DNA from: Fusarium oxysporum f. sp. lycopersici 4287
Lineage: Eukaryota > Ascomycota > Sordariomycetes > Hypocreales > Nectriaceae
Direction of reading: 5' to 3'
Length of the DNA: 64,000 bases
NCBI RefSeq assembly: GCF_000149955.1
Contig: NC_030997.1
Coordinates: 1,224,714 to 1,288,713 of the forward strand
Shown: positions 43,811 to 55,639 of the stretch, in pieces
Layout of the letters: every line of letters starts with the position of its first letter
Position numbering within the stretch: the stretch's first letter is position 1
Program-made: the position numbers and the translations under genes
The notes under the pieces: model-generated
The model's input: the letters and a program-made list of their open reading frames with translations, nothing else
Databases searched by the model: none
Told to the model about the DNA's origin: nothing

Positions 43811-45916
43811 ATGACTGGAATTCCCATCTGCTTGAACACTTTACAGTCAGGACACGAATACCTCTTTAAGGTTCCTGACCTACAAGGAGATATGTGGGTG
43901 AATCCCACTGTAGTGCCTTGCTGGTCTCTCTTAGCGATGGGTGACTCGCTCGAACGCCCAATGCATAACGGAATTGTTCTTCGGGTGAGGATGACCACAG
44001 CAACTAAGAACTTAGATCAAGTCATACATCCTACCTTTTACAGGCAAGGCCCCATGATTATAGAGGCTTCTGAGTCTTCATTGTATGTTGATCATGAGGA
44101 CACGCGGGCTACAGAAACAAGTGTAGAGCTTGCGACCAAGGGCGCGGCTGACTCAACGCCAATTCTGACTGAGGTAAAGAATATCTACACTGGTCTAGTG
44201 ATGTTGGAGAGAGAATGCACCGAGATCAAGAAAGGAGAGTTCTCGAGTCACGAGAGCAACCCAGATCTCAGTTCCAAGCAATGGAATGCCCTCATGGCTA
44301 GTCATAGCACGCTCTTACATGAGCATCAAAGCATCTCTGGCTGCTCCTCTTCGCTTTGCCCAGAACTACGCCACTTCAGAAAGCTTGCCATTGATCATTC
44401 TCTCCATTCCCGCACCTTACGCCGGTTCAGTGATCGTCTGCTTCCACTCTTACGAAGGGAGCAAGACTTGGAATCTGCATCCCAATGGTTACAGATCATG
44501 AAATTATCTTCTTTGCTCGTCGACATACTCAACAAGGGTGAAAGTCTCTCTGATTTGGAAGAAGTGTCTCTTCTAGACATGATCAGTCAGATCGAGGCTA
44601 TTCTGGAGAGATTGAAGTTGTGGTTCAGACAGAAATACGAGGAGCTAAGCGCAAAGAAAGATGCGACTGGAGAACAGAACACCGCAGAGCCAATATTCGA
44701 ATTTCCTAACAATATACGGCATCTATGTACAACGATGCCGTGGACCATAATGCCTGTATTGGTGGTACTATGGGGCGTCTGTTGGATGTTCATCATCGGT
44801 CCCGGTAGTCTTGAGCTTGAGAAGCTCAACGCACCGGTCCCGACGTTATCCCCATTAGCATCTTACCATGACTTGTACGACGGCTCAGACGCCAACTACG
44901 AAGGTGAGGCGCCCCACCAGCTTTTGATAGATATTTTCCTAATTATCATTAGACGCTCTCCAAGGCTTTCTGATGCAAGACCTTTGCGATACAGTGCACC
45001 CACCCGCCATCAACGACCCTGTATACTATGACATTGGGAAAATGGATAATCAGTATGGCCCGCTCTACTCGGCTCAGATTGCACCCCAAGATCCTGACTT
45101 TTTGGCTCTTAATGCTCTACAAAGGGCCAATGCAGAGGATGTTGAATGGTCTGGCAAAGAACCTGGTGACCTCACTGATACGCGGCCAGCCGTTGTCATC
45201 CCAGATCCGGCGCTGCAAACCTACGGTGGCGCTGACTGCCCAAGAGCATTCGAACCAGCTGCTAATGTTGCATTGGTTGGTCGCGGAAACAAAGATGATG
45301 GGTAAGTAATACTAGACCTGCACGGAATTCCAGCGCACTCTAAACTCAATTTTGAATCAACAGTCAGAACTTGAAGGCTCGCTGTGCATGTCCGGAATGT
45401 CAACAGACATTTGCAACATCCTTTACTCTGAGCCGACATCAGACAGAAAGTCACAAGGATGCATCATCCAGCCCTGAAGAGTCGTTTCCGTGTCCTAATA
45501 CTGGCTGCAAGAGGTCAGACGGGAGGTTACCGTTCAAACGTCTTTACAATCTGAAAAGACATCTTGAGGTTTGTAAACATAGTCAAAACGTCTTAAGTTC
45601 TTCGGTACAGTTGGAAGGTACTAAGGATCAGTCCTGTCTTCAGCCATCCTCAATACCAGCCTTAGCTCATGAACAGCAGCCTACAGAACCACAATCAGAG
45701 GAGGCCATTGAGGAGAGTAGTGGCAGGAAGAGGCCCAGGCCCGAAAGCCATAATAACTCGAGTGATGAGTCCTTACTGAGAAAGATGAAAAAGAAGCGTA
45801 AGCGAATGGCTAAAGAGGTCAAAGAGAAGGAAGATGCATATCTGCAGGCTAGGGAGGGGCTAGATTCCTTTGACAAGAGCATCCAAGTCCTGGAGGATTC
45901 GCTCCGAAAGCCCTAG
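43811..45916 (+). CDS. 664-aa protein with predicted membrane segment and C-terminal C2H2 fingers
   Basis: Exons 43811-44903, 44953-45301 and 45364-45916, GT-AG, phases 1 and 2. The first ATG is at 43811 (MTGIPICLNTLQSGHEYLF); reading upstream lacks ATG. The N-terminal 330 residues resemble, to my reading, the N-terminal domain of a large family of uncharacterised Fusarium proteins (NPDLSSKQWNALMASHSTLL, ELRHFRKLAI). A strongly hydrophobic stretch WTIMPVLVVLWGVCWMFIIG (about residues 317-336 of the first exon frame) looks like a transmembrane helix. The C-terminal exon holds C2H2 finger CPECQQTFATSFTLSRHQTE-SH and a second less regular finger (CPNTGCKR ... HLEVCKH), then a Lys-rich coiled segment (KMKKKRKRMAKEVKEKE). 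A membrane-tethered regulator is possible; alternatively the hydrophobic helix is buried. Confidence 0.82.
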
Positions 45917-48220
45917 TCGGCGTTTTGCTCATCGCTCCGAGAAGGTCAGGCTCGGAAAATGATAGGATGGAATATCAGATCAGATGGATTGGTTTTGTAA
46001 AGGATATCTACATATGCAGCGCTCACTATACTGGACTAGGTAACAACTTACGCATATCTGCACGCTGAATATTCCCTCATTTGTTATTCGACATGTCAGA
46101 CGATGGATCGACATGCCGGTCTTGCATCTTGAACATGAGATTGCCGCTGTCTATATCTTAGCTGACTCTGGCTGACAGAAAACGTAAGACTGGCCTCCAC
46201 GAGGAACCAGCGATTTATCACCAATCCGAGTCTCAAATATTGTGTCCACCGCTAGGCTAGAAAACCCCGTGGATCCCGTTTATCCACATGGCAGGCCAGG
46301 ATTGCAGAAATATGATATATCATCGCGGTCCAGTGGCCAAAATGAGCTTGCCTCGGCGTTACGACTGAGTACGTCAACGCTACTGCAACTGACAACTTGG
46401 CAGTCAAATACCGACTTTTCTGATCATGCAAGTTCGGCATGAAGCAAGGTGAACCCAACAAAGTTCAAGCATGCAGTTACCGGTGAGAGTTGTAACGTTA
46501 GAACCAACAACAAACACTAATATCCAGGTTAGACACATGCTCTCCGGAGCAGCACCGAGTTAATATAAAACTCAACGGCACGTGCGGGAGCGGACCGGAG
46601 GCTATCCGGAGCTAAACAACAAATTGCAGAAGGGCCACTAGCAGTTCTAAAGTATTCGTAATACTGATGTCGCAGCCCGCACCAAACCGCAAAAGGACAG
46701 TCTACAAGGTTACTGCCTGGATTTTCAGGGCACACTAGACAAGACTATGTTACTCTACAGCGGCGAATGCGTAATGGGGTTTGTGTTCCATCGTTGATGA
46801 GTGATTTTATTTAGTTAGACGAGGGCGTACGATTGAGCCTATGCTTGCTTGCTACAACGCGTTGCTGATACCCACTTGCTCCCAGCAAGAGGGTCCTGGA
46901 GTGCCTTTTGCGGGCGGGAGCCAGATGGATTGCAGGCATATTTTGCGGGCTTCCTTTGACAGGTGCTCTAGTGGTGTAACATTAGATATGCCTGAGCTGT
47001 CCGTGTCCGCGTCGCTTGGCATACTAATCTAATGAGATTGGGTTAATTAATCGTACTGAGTACGTTTAAATATTAAAATGGATTACATCAATTCGCAAAG
47101 ATCGCAGAAATGTCCCCTCGTTATCATTTCCTCATACCACTCACTATCATTAGCTCGGCACTAAACAGCAGCCACCAGAGAATGATCATGCTATTTTCAG
47201 AGCCGTTTGCGCTAGAGCAAATTTGCCCCAGTCATAAACCCTGTCCTTGATTAGCAAGGTAACGGTCTTTCCAAAGACTTGGACAGAAGGAATTGAATGA
47301 CAAGCAAAAAGACGTGTCGGGCTCTGATTTGGCTCAGATCTACTTGCAATCGTCTGTTGATCAGTAAAGCATCGCATAAGACACTAATTGCCACTTTATC
47401 GTCATGTCATACTGATCCGAGTCAGTATCAGATGTTAAACCAATGCTAGAGAAGCTACATCATTCTGGCAAGGTCAAGGGTCCTTCACTAAGCCTCACCC
47501 GCCAGCCCGCAGCTAGAAACAATCAACAATCCGTGCCGCTGAAGAGAGCCGTTGCTCTAGGGATTCCGGGCTAGTCTCAGGGTTAGCCACCTGATGCAAT
47601 CAGTGAAGGGTAATGGTGGTGGTTTGCGCAACTCTCACCAACTCTGTGCATGGTTGAGCCGTTTTCATTCGGTATCTTGACCTCTTTTGTTCTGGTGGCC
47701 GTTGTTACCTTTCTCCAGTGTTTTGCGCTGATCGGGAAGGCTTGAGAATACGACCCTGTTTCTGGAAATCTTGGTAACATTGAGCTTGGCGGTACCGAGG
47801 TTCTGGCTCTCGTGACAGGCGGTGTTGTAACCTTCAGAGTGTCATCAGAAAAGAAGGTGTAGCCGCGGTAGCGCATGGAATCAATATTGAGTTTAGTTAA
47901 CACGCTTCATACAGGTTTCGACGACGATTCAGAAAAGCTTCTTTGGTCGGGAGCTAGAATGAGTGCGATTGAGCTGCATGGCCCTATCTCAAGCCATAAC
48001 GTTTCATGTGTCCACTTGATAGTGGTGATCAACCAACTGACTTGAATCCAGTCCGCGTTATCACCGAGGCTCCATTCTGAATCCCACTTGTTGGTTCTAG
48101 AAACGAATTGGTATATTTATTGAAACATAAGAAACGTGAACTAAGTCCGTAAGTGCTAGAAATCAAGCGGTATCAAAGCTGCTAAAACATGGATATCCCT
48201 TCTACTCCGTAACCCTTTGT
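45917..48220. other. Gene-poor spacer, no gene supported
   Basis: About 2.3 kb. The longest candidate (minus, first ATG giving 97 aa, ending 47583) has neither start context nor family. No repeat, tRNA or transposon features recognised. Confidence 0.5.
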
Positions 48221-49267
48221 TCATGGTATCGACCTCGTGTTCGAATCCTGGTGGCTTATCGAGTCTGCGCTGGTGACACTTCCTGTGACAGAGGTGCTGT
48301 TGAGTGACTCCATCTTTGCCATCTTCTTCCTCTTCTCAAACTCATCCAACAACGCGTGGATCGTGCCCAATGGAAACTCGTGTATCATGGGCCTTGTAGA
48401 TGCGGGGCAGACGTTTGACTCGTGATCCTTGAACTCCTCCATCGCAAGATTCAGTCGTAGCAATTGTTTCCACGAAACAATCGCATCACCAATTAAAAAG
48501 GTCGGTACCCTGGCCATGGCCATCTCTTCGAGGATCCAGCGCCGGTGGAAGAAGTTCCTGTTGAGAAAGTCCGCAGTTCCAATGGCAGCGTCGCTTTGAG
48601 GGTCGAATAAGTGGATAATGGGAATTGCCCACTCGTGATGGGGCGAGTAGTTCTCAGGATGTTCCTCTTTGTCGCCGGGTTCTTGCCACGTCTCGGGCAT
48701 AGCATTGTCAAATGCTTGGATGAGCTGGATGCCCAGATCTGTCTGCGGTATCTTGAGTCCCACCCAGCCCACTACCATCTGCGCGCGCTGGTACACGTGG
48801 TACATGATGACTCTGCTCTTGGAATTCTCCCTCGAGTCCATTGAGTTGATGCAGATGCAGTCGATCCATACCCGCAGCTTCGGCCTGTTGTCCACCTCTC
48901 TCCCGCCGAAATGCCTGAGAAGGCTCCTCAGCCAATTTGGTGACCTTTTCTCCCTGCCCAGACTCTCGCTCGATTTGCTCACGGCGGGGTAGAAGACGGC
49001 TCGGACATGTTTGAGGGCGAGGGCGATGTGGACAGGGACGGGAATGGGATTTCGGTCGAGAATGATTCTGTCTTGGTCTGCGGGGTCGCCGAGTAATGAG
49101 GAGATGGCGATGAATTCGACGTCTCGGCTTAAAGGGAGAGTAACGAGGCGACAGACGACTTGGTCATTGACTGTGTTTGCAGGTTCAATCTCCAAGAAAC
49201 GGACCTCGTCTTTGGAAGTGCTTAGTCTGGAGTACTGGATCCTTGGTCGTCGTAATTCGGATGCCAT
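48221..49267 (-). CDS. HET-domain protein (heterokaryon incompatibility)
   Basis: 348 aa from the ATG at 49267 (MASELRRPRIQYSRLST); an ATG six codons upstream (49285) is also in frame. The HET domain is recognisable from VEFIAISSLLGDP (block 1), LRVWIDCICINSMDSREN (block 2, the classic W-I-D-x-I-C-I-N motif) and the helix MYHVYQRAQMVVGWVG (block 3), with a conserved RRWILEEM at about 245. HET domains trigger programmed cell death on non-self fusion, often downstream of NLR-like receptors. It lies 28 kb from the NACHT-ankyrin gene, so linkage is only suggestive. The C-terminal 60 residues are Ser-rich and non-conserved. Intact single exon. Confidence 0.92.
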   Translation of the reverse strand: MASELRRPRIQYSRLSTSKDEVRFLEIEPANTVNDQVVCRLVTLPLSRDVEFIAISSLLGDPADQDRIILDRNPIPVPVHIALALKHVRAVFYPAVSKSSESLGREKRSPNWLRSLLRHFGGREVDNRPKLRVWIDCICINSMDSRENSKSRVIMYHVYQRAQMVVGWVGLKIPQTDLGIQLIQAFDNAMPETWQEPGDKEEHPENYSPHHEWAIPIIHLFDPQSDAAIGTADFLNRNFFHRRWILEEMAMARVPTFLIGDAIVSWKQLLRLNLAMEEFKDHESNVCPASTRPMIHEFPLGTIHALLDEFEKRKKMAKMESLNSTSVTGSVTSADSISHQDSNTRSIP

Positions 49268-49971
49268 TTTCGTATGGTGATGCAATGCGATGCGATGCAG
49301 TGCAGTGCCGTACCGTATCCGTAGCTACGCCGTAATGCAATGGCAGTTAATTAATGCGAACCGCTGTGACGGGCTGTTGGTTTGTCCGTCTGTTGGTTGT
49401 TGGTTCGTTCGCGTATGCACGTCGATGTGTCAGGAAAGTGAATGGCAGTCCACTCTCGGCACTGCTTGTCAGCAATATGTAAGGATAAACCCAAGAAGAT
49501 GGTTCAGAGCAGGCAATTCTTTTTTTTTCCCTTCCCTCCTCCCCCTGGCCAAGCTCCCACTTTTATTGCATCCCCGCCCCCCCTCTCCACTAACCTGGTC
49601 TAGACTGCCCCTAGGAACCATCCCCGGCACGCAGACGGAACCCGTCCACGGAGACCATCTCTAGCGTCGTGCCGTACACCTTAGTCCTCCTTCTGCAATC
49701 AAACCGGACAAACAGACCAGATACAAGAACCAGGCCTACTAGGTGCTCTAGTGAGTATCAACCAAGAACCAACATGCAGGTCAGTGGTGGAGTTGCAAAG
49801 TCCCTTAAACCCCGTATCTTCCGCTCCCACTCGCTTTCAAAAAGTAGCCAGTCCCCTACCAGGCCTACCTAACTTAAATCCTCGTTCATGTAGGCGAACA
49901 GCTCATTTGCTACTTTACCCCAAAGTCCAAGTTATTGCTTTGCGGCCTAAACGAAAATCCTCCTACGCAAA
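49268..49971. other. Divergent promoter region with polypyrimidine tract
   Basis: About 700 nt between the HET and terpene synthase starts. GATGC/CAGTG short repeats at 49280-49310; TTGGTTG-type repeats near 49375-49395; a T-then-C-rich tract at about 49518-49548 and again 49570-49590. No gene. Confidence 0.5.
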
Positions 49972-51670
49972 ATGGTACCCAGCCTAATCACACCGCCTCC
50001 CAGCCGCTCTGGAGAAGCCACACCAGCAAAAGATGCCTGTCTGAACCCGGTCAACGGTGCCGAAACCGAGGGTCACTGGATTAAACTTCCAGAAGCACTG
50101 TTTTCGTCAATTATGGCAGTGGAACCAGAAGTCAATCCCTTGTACAAGACATCGAAAGCTTTATCAGACGAATGGCTGAAAACGTAAGTCCACTTGGGAG
50201 AAGGGTTCAGCTCCATCCATCTCGGTAATATTTGAGACATTGCTCGCTAACAGCCAACCCTATTATACAGCGCATTGCGCATGAACGATAAGACAGCGAC
50301 CATCTGGAGTCGGCTTGATATTGCCTACATGAGCGCAATATGCGCCCCGCATGCTGACCTCGAAACACTTAAGCTGATGAATGACTGGAATGGATGGGTC
50401 TTTGCATTCGATGACCGTAAGTCAAACAAACAAGCAAGCAAGCAAGCATACAAAAATCGAGACTCCAATATTCTAGAACGGCCCGCGCCGCTTTTACATA
50501 TTCCACAGCTGAAAAAAGTGGCTTCCGCTAACAGAACAATAGCCTTTGACGAGGGAACATTTGCCAATGACCCCATCAAAGCAGCTGAAGAAGTCATCTA
50601 TACACTCGCGACCCTCGATAATATCCATCCCGTAGTATCGCCCGACGAGAACCCATTGCGACATACCCTCCAATCCTGCTGGATGCGTTTCAGAGAGCGA
50701 TCGAGCCCAAGTCTACAGTACAGATGGAAGAAGCACCTTACCATGTACTGTGTCGGCGTACTGCAACAGGTTGGCGTCCAGCATAGGGCGACACGGCCTA
50801 CAATCGAAGAGTACATGGACATGCGCGCTGGTTGCGTAGGAGCTTACCCCTGCATTGGGCTCATGGAGTAAGTACCGTGCCCTACCATCTTATTGATTGC
50901 GATCCGCGGTTTCAGTCGCTGCACTGTAAATGTCACTGTAAAAGACCAAAGACCACAAGCGTGGTTGGAAAACTCTTCTAAGTTTTTTTGGCGGTTTCAT
51001 CTTCGCCCAAGACTATCCTTGTTCAGGCCAAGCTGCAAGCCATCATTCCACGGTAGTTCGACTCGATTGGCGCCCAATTGGCCACTGAGCGAGAAAGTTC
51101 CAGGCCTCAGACTCAGCCAATCATAGCGAGAGAGCATCACTAACTGAGCCATTCAGGTTCGCCGAAGGCATCGATATCCCCCAATACGTCATGGACCATC
51201 CCTCAATGCAGGCGATATCCCGAATCACCTGCGATTTAGTCACATTGTAAGACCTTCCAGAAGCCTTCCATTCTCCCCGCTAACAACGGCAGACAAAACG
51301 ACTTGTGCTCGTACCGAAAAGATTTGATCCAGGGTGAAGAGAGTAACATTATCTTCATCCTGAAGGATCAGGGTATGACTGATCAGCAAGCCGTTGACCA
51401 GATTGGGGAGATGTTATATGACTGCTACCGAAGATGGCACATGGCCTTGGCGAATCTGCCGTTCTGGGGTGAGGGCATTGACAGGGATGTTATAAAGTTT
51501 GTCAATGGATGCCGAAATATCGCACTCGGCAACCTTCACTGGAGGTACATGCAACCGCCCCTTTCAATTGGGTTTGATATACTGACGAGATCTGCAGTTT
51601 ATACACATTCAGATATCTTGGCAATGACGGCCCAGAAGTCAAGAGGACACGCATGATGAAGCTCCCTTAG
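49972..51670 (+). CDS. Class I terpene synthase (sesquiterpene cyclase-like), six exons
   Basis: 365 aa, cyclising a prenyl diphosphate, probably farnesyl diphosphate, in the cytosol. Exons 49972-50183, 50271-50416, 50543-50867, 51157-51246, 51293-51544 and 51598-51670; phases 2, 1, 2, 2, 2 all consistent. The Asp-rich metal motif is restored by splicing intron 2: FAFDDPFDEG (about residues 115-124). The NSE/DTE motif is QNDLCSYRKD (about 258-267), and the RY pair near the C-terminus is FRYLGND (about 350). Length and the bare catalytic domain fit fungal/bacterial-type sesquiterpene synthases. Intron 3 is unusually long (289 nt) and intron 2 carries a CAAGCAAG repeat. No P450 or other tailoring gene flanks it, so it may act alone. 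The exact product cannot be read from the sequence. Confidence 0.93.
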
Positions 51671-52469
51671 GCGAAGAATTATTGGGGACGAGAAGCGAGA
51701 AGCGAATTGCGTGGAATGATGTCGTGAGCTGACCCTTCAGGCGAGAACAAGGGGGTTTTCGCTTCTAGAAGGAAAGGGTCAAACCCACTTTAGATACCCG
51801 TATACGAGAAATTGACTTCTGTTTCAGCTGGTTGAACTTTCATTCCAGTGATTGTGGCTTTCGTACATGCAGTTTGAAAACCGGTTTGTTGGTGTTGGTT
51901 GTTGGTTGTTGGTAAGATGGGTTGGAAGTGGAATGCTTACTATCTCCGAATTCCTTTGATCTTGGAAATATCATGATATATCGATATGTCTCGGGCGTTG
52001 GTTCTCAATGCTCAGATAGACAATTCCAATAAGAGAGACAATGTTGAAACAATTTTTATTGCCGTGCCAGACGAATAGGCTTAGACTTCGCCTCCAAAAT
52101 CGAGGTTGTTCTAGAGGTATATTGCAGCCAACTCCAACGACCTGCATGAAGGGGCACCAATTTGTATCAAACAACAAAGCCTCCTCTTGGCGTAATTATT
52201 TCTGTTCATATTCGTAGACATACAATAAGCAAGAAGAGTATCAGGATCTCAGCGTAATTGGTTTATTAACTGAGTGATCCAGGAGCTGTGATCTATACAA
52301 GGTTTTCCAACCAAGAGTCGTGTATCCTCCACAGACTTATCCCCGTTCCACTAATGACAGTTTAACCTCGGGAGCAAGCTTCATAGAGTCAATTCATTGC
52401 AATACAAGACCAAAAAATAAAAGCATGGTATTAAATGCATACCAAGACACTGCAAAAAAGACATCCAAA
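51671..52469. other. Intergenic, no gene seen
   Basis: About 800 nt. A short TTGGTTGTTGG repeat lies near 51890-51915. No supported frame; right end holds the T-rich terminator region of the tRNA on the minus strand. Confidence 0.5.
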
Positions 52470-52551
52470 CGACGCAGGCCTGATTCGAACAGACGCCTCC
52501 GAGGAGAATAGATTTCTAGTCTATCGCATTAGACCACTCTGCCACTGCGCC
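52470..52551 (-). tRNA. tRNA-Ser(AGA)
   Basis: Minus-strand cloverleaf: acceptor GGCGCAG with CTGCGTC (one G-T pair), anticodon stem ATAGA/TCTAT, loop CTAGAAA with anticodon AGA, long variable arm CTCCTCGGAG, T-arm GTCTG/CAGGC with TTCGAAT. Length 82 nt suits tRNA-Ser. A six-T run follows on the minus strand at about 52459-52454. Confidence 0.94.
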
Positions 52552-53837
52552 TTACGTAATGGATGCCAGGGAGTCCGGAATATTGGGCCCATAGCTCTGC
52601 AAACACAGCAAACTGAGGGGGGACTGATGTTATTCTCATTCGTTTCGTTCAAAGGTCAACAAGTCCTGCTACTGCAATGTGATTAACCTGTATCAGTTGG
52701 ACTGGTGTAGACATGGCTGTGGCTAACTAATCCAAGTGTAGAAAGCATGCTTTCCAAAGGCGGGTGTATAATACCCTATTTAATAATAATACCAACCAAA
52801 TGGTAGCGCGTGAAAAACTTAATGAATTAATTAATTAGAGCAGGATGATTTCATATCCTATTTATCAGCCATCTTTTTGGCATGAAGAGGTGACTCTTGC
52901 TGCTATGACTGCTTTCTGTTTTGACATTAGGATACCCTATATCACTAGCAGGGACAGGTTAAAAACTAGGATATTATGCCTAAAGTATTAATACAACACA
53001 GCATACTTGGACAATAACAGTCTCTCACTTATTTAAAAATTAATATCTAGCGAGAATTAGTAATTAGATAATTATTCTCTGCAGTATAAACAAGCTTTGT
53101 CTGCTACTATCATCCTCATTGGTTCAGTGCGGGCCTCCTGTTCCAGCTTTGCCAAGTTATAAGAGCCTAGCTCATGAATGGAATCATCAAACCACCGCCA
53201 GTTCGAAGCAATCAGGAGCCAAAGATGACAAACAAACATCGCGGCTATAGACGCTCATCTCATCCCAACATTCAGGCTGCCGCGGTTATCACCCAAAACA
53301 GTCTAGCCACTCAATCATTAAACTTTCGGCTCATCGAAATCATAGCCGAGAACCATGTGATATCGTCAGATTCAACGGCCGCTGGAGAAAAACGCTCAAT
53401 TCACTTCACTTCATAAAGCAAGTGAAAAGGCCCGATACTTATGAACAGCATATTTACCGTGCCGCACTCACGATTTCATCAGTATCATCTGGTGCGTGAA
53501 AAGGACCGATGTGACCTGATGAGCTAAGCCCAGGGGAGCATCTCGAGTGCGGGGATGACGGGATGATCAGCGAACCTACCCCAGAAACGTCATGAGGCCA
53601 AATCGGGTTTTCTGGGGTTGAGGTTGCTATTGGTTACAGAGGTTGGAGATTCTCGGCGTAATTAATTCGATAGTGCAGTTGGAAATATGCGAGACGTGAC
53701 CGTTTCATGATGGGGAACGATTCTGCGTCTTTTTGAGTTGGATATATAAGTCGGACCATCCTTCCAGTGATCTGCATCAACAGTCCCCTCTGTCTTTCGT
53801 TCCTCACTGCCATTCTTTCTTCCGGCATTCACGGAGA
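52552..53837. other. AT-rich island and glucoamylase promoter
   Basis: About 1.3 kb. 52700-53100 is markedly AT-rich (TTAATTAATTAG, ATAATTATTC), like a RIP-degraded element, with no readable frame. The last 300 nt form the glucoamylase promoter, with TATATAAG at 53743-53750. Confidence 0.5.
53549..53617. promoter_or_regulatory. CreA-like sites upstream of glucoamylase
   Basis: GCGGGG (53549-53554), CCCCAG (53579-53584, minus-strand CTGGGG) and CTGGGG (53612-53617) match SYGGRG, 220-290 nt upstream of the ATG. Consistent with glucose repression known for fungal amylase genes; binding inferred. Confidence 0.45.
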
Positions 53838-55639
53838 ATGTTTACTCAGATCTTGTATGGCCTCACGGCCTTGTCCGCCCTCCAAGGCCAGGTCACTGCA
53901 TCGCCCGGCGGTTCTAGCCTCGATCGCTTCATCTCCAAAGAGGCCGACATCTCCATCAAGGGCGTCCTTGCCAATATTGGCGCCGATGGCAAGCGAGCTC
54001 AGGGCGCTGCACCTGGTGCCGTTGTAGCAAGTCCATCGCGAACAGACCCAGACTGTAAGTCAATATCCAAGATAGTATCGAAAATCGTTGACTGAGAGGC
54101 TTTCCAGACTGGTACACATGGACCCGAGATTCCGCGTTGACGTACAAAGTCCTGGTTGAGCGCTTCATCCACGGAGACAAGTCTCTTCAACGCAAGGTCG
54201 ACGAATACGTCTCTGCCCAAGCCAAACTCCAGGGCGTCACCAACCCATCCGGTGGTCCCGAGACTGGCGGTCTTGGCGAGCCCAAGTTCCACGTCAACCT
54301 CACAGCATTCACAGGATCTTGGGGTCGCCCTCAACGCGATGGTCCTCCTCTGAGAGCTACTGCATTGACTCTGTACGCAAACTGGCTTGTTTCTCATGGC
54401 GACCGCTCCAAGGCCATCAACAAGGTCTGGCCCGTCATTGAGAAGGATCTTGCATACACCGTCAAGTTCTGGAACAGAACCGGTTATGATCTTTGGGAGG
54501 AGGTCAACGGATCTTCGTTCTTCACCCTCTCTGCTTCTCATCGTGCTCTCGTCGAGGGAGCCGCTCTTGCTAAAAAGCTTGGCAAGTCTTGCTCCGACTG
54601 CGCAGCCAACGCCCCTCGTATTCTGTGCTTTATGCAAAGCTTCTGGACCGGCAGCTACATCGACTCGAACATCAACGTTAACGATGGCCGCAAGGGTCTT
54701 GATGCCAACTCTATTCTCTCGTCAATTCACACCTTTGATCCTTCCTCCAAATGCACTGACTCAACCTTCCAGCCTTGTTCATCAAGGGCTCTTGCGAACC
54801 ATAAGGCAGTAGTGGACTCTTTCCGATCTATCTATGGTGTCAACAAGAACAGAGGTAAAGGAAAGGCCGCCGCCGTCGGTCGATACAGTGAGGATGTGTA
54901 TTACGATGGCAACCCTTGGTATCTTGCTACTCTTGCTGCTGCCGAGCAACTGTATGCTGCTGTCTACCAGTGGAACAAGATTGGTTCTATCACTGTTGAT
55001 AGCGCGTCGCTTTCTTTCTTCAGTGACCTCGTACCCAAGGTTTCCAAGGGTACCTATCGCAAGAACAGCAAGACATACAAAGCTATCGTCAAGGCTGTCA
55101 CTTCATATGCTGATGGCTTCGTCGCTGTTGTGCAAAGCTATACCCCCAAGGATGGCTCACTCGCCGAGCAGTTCGATAAGTCGACTGGAACTCCCAAGTC
55201 AGCTGTTCATCTCACCTGGTCCTACGCTTCCTTTGTCGGTGCCGCCGAGCGTCGCACGGGTGTCGTTCCTCCAAGTTGGGGCGAAAGCGGCGCCAACAAG
55301 GTTCCCGCTGTTTGCGAAGCTGCTCCCGCCTGTGACACCACCATCACCTTCAATGTGAAGAACATTGATGTGACGTCTGATCAGAAGGTTTACATTGTTG
55401 GCGGAATCACTCAACTTTCCAACTGGGCTCCTGCTGACGGCATTGCACTTGAGGCATCCACGAGCACCAAGGGCTTGTGGACGGTGAAGGTCAATATTCC
55501 CTCTGATACCAGCTTTGAGTATAAGTACATCAAGAAGACGAGTGATGGGACTGTTACCTGGGAGAGTGACCCGAATAACAGTGCTGCGACGGGAAGCAAG
55601 TGCGGAAGCAGCAGTACTATCAACGATGAGTGGAGGTAG
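53838..55639 (+). CDS. Secreted glucoamylase, GH15 with C-terminal CBM20
   Basis: Releases glucose from non-reducing ends of starch (EC 3.2.1.3). Exons 53838-54054 and 54108-55639 (53-nt intron, phase 1), 582 aa. Signal peptide about 1-21 (MFTQILYGLTALSALQGQVTA); a short propeptide ends near KR (about 54). GH15 signatures: DYWYTWTRDSALTYK (about 73-86), the general-acid region YDLWEEVNGSSFFTLS (about 197-212), and the base region DGSLAEQFDKSTG with LTWSYASF. The C-terminal 110 residues are a starch-binding CBM20 (YIVGGITQLSNWAPADGI, EYKYIKK). The usual long Ser/Thr linker is almost absent. Intact; CreA-like sites and a TATA box lie upstream. Confidence 0.96.

Noticed and set aside
47583..47903. 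106-codon minus-strand frame
   Set aside because: Opens with GTG; from its first ATG only 97 aa, no motif, isolated in a gene-poor spacer.
53999..54637. 212-codon minus-strand frame
   Set aside because: Antisense shadow of the glucoamylase.
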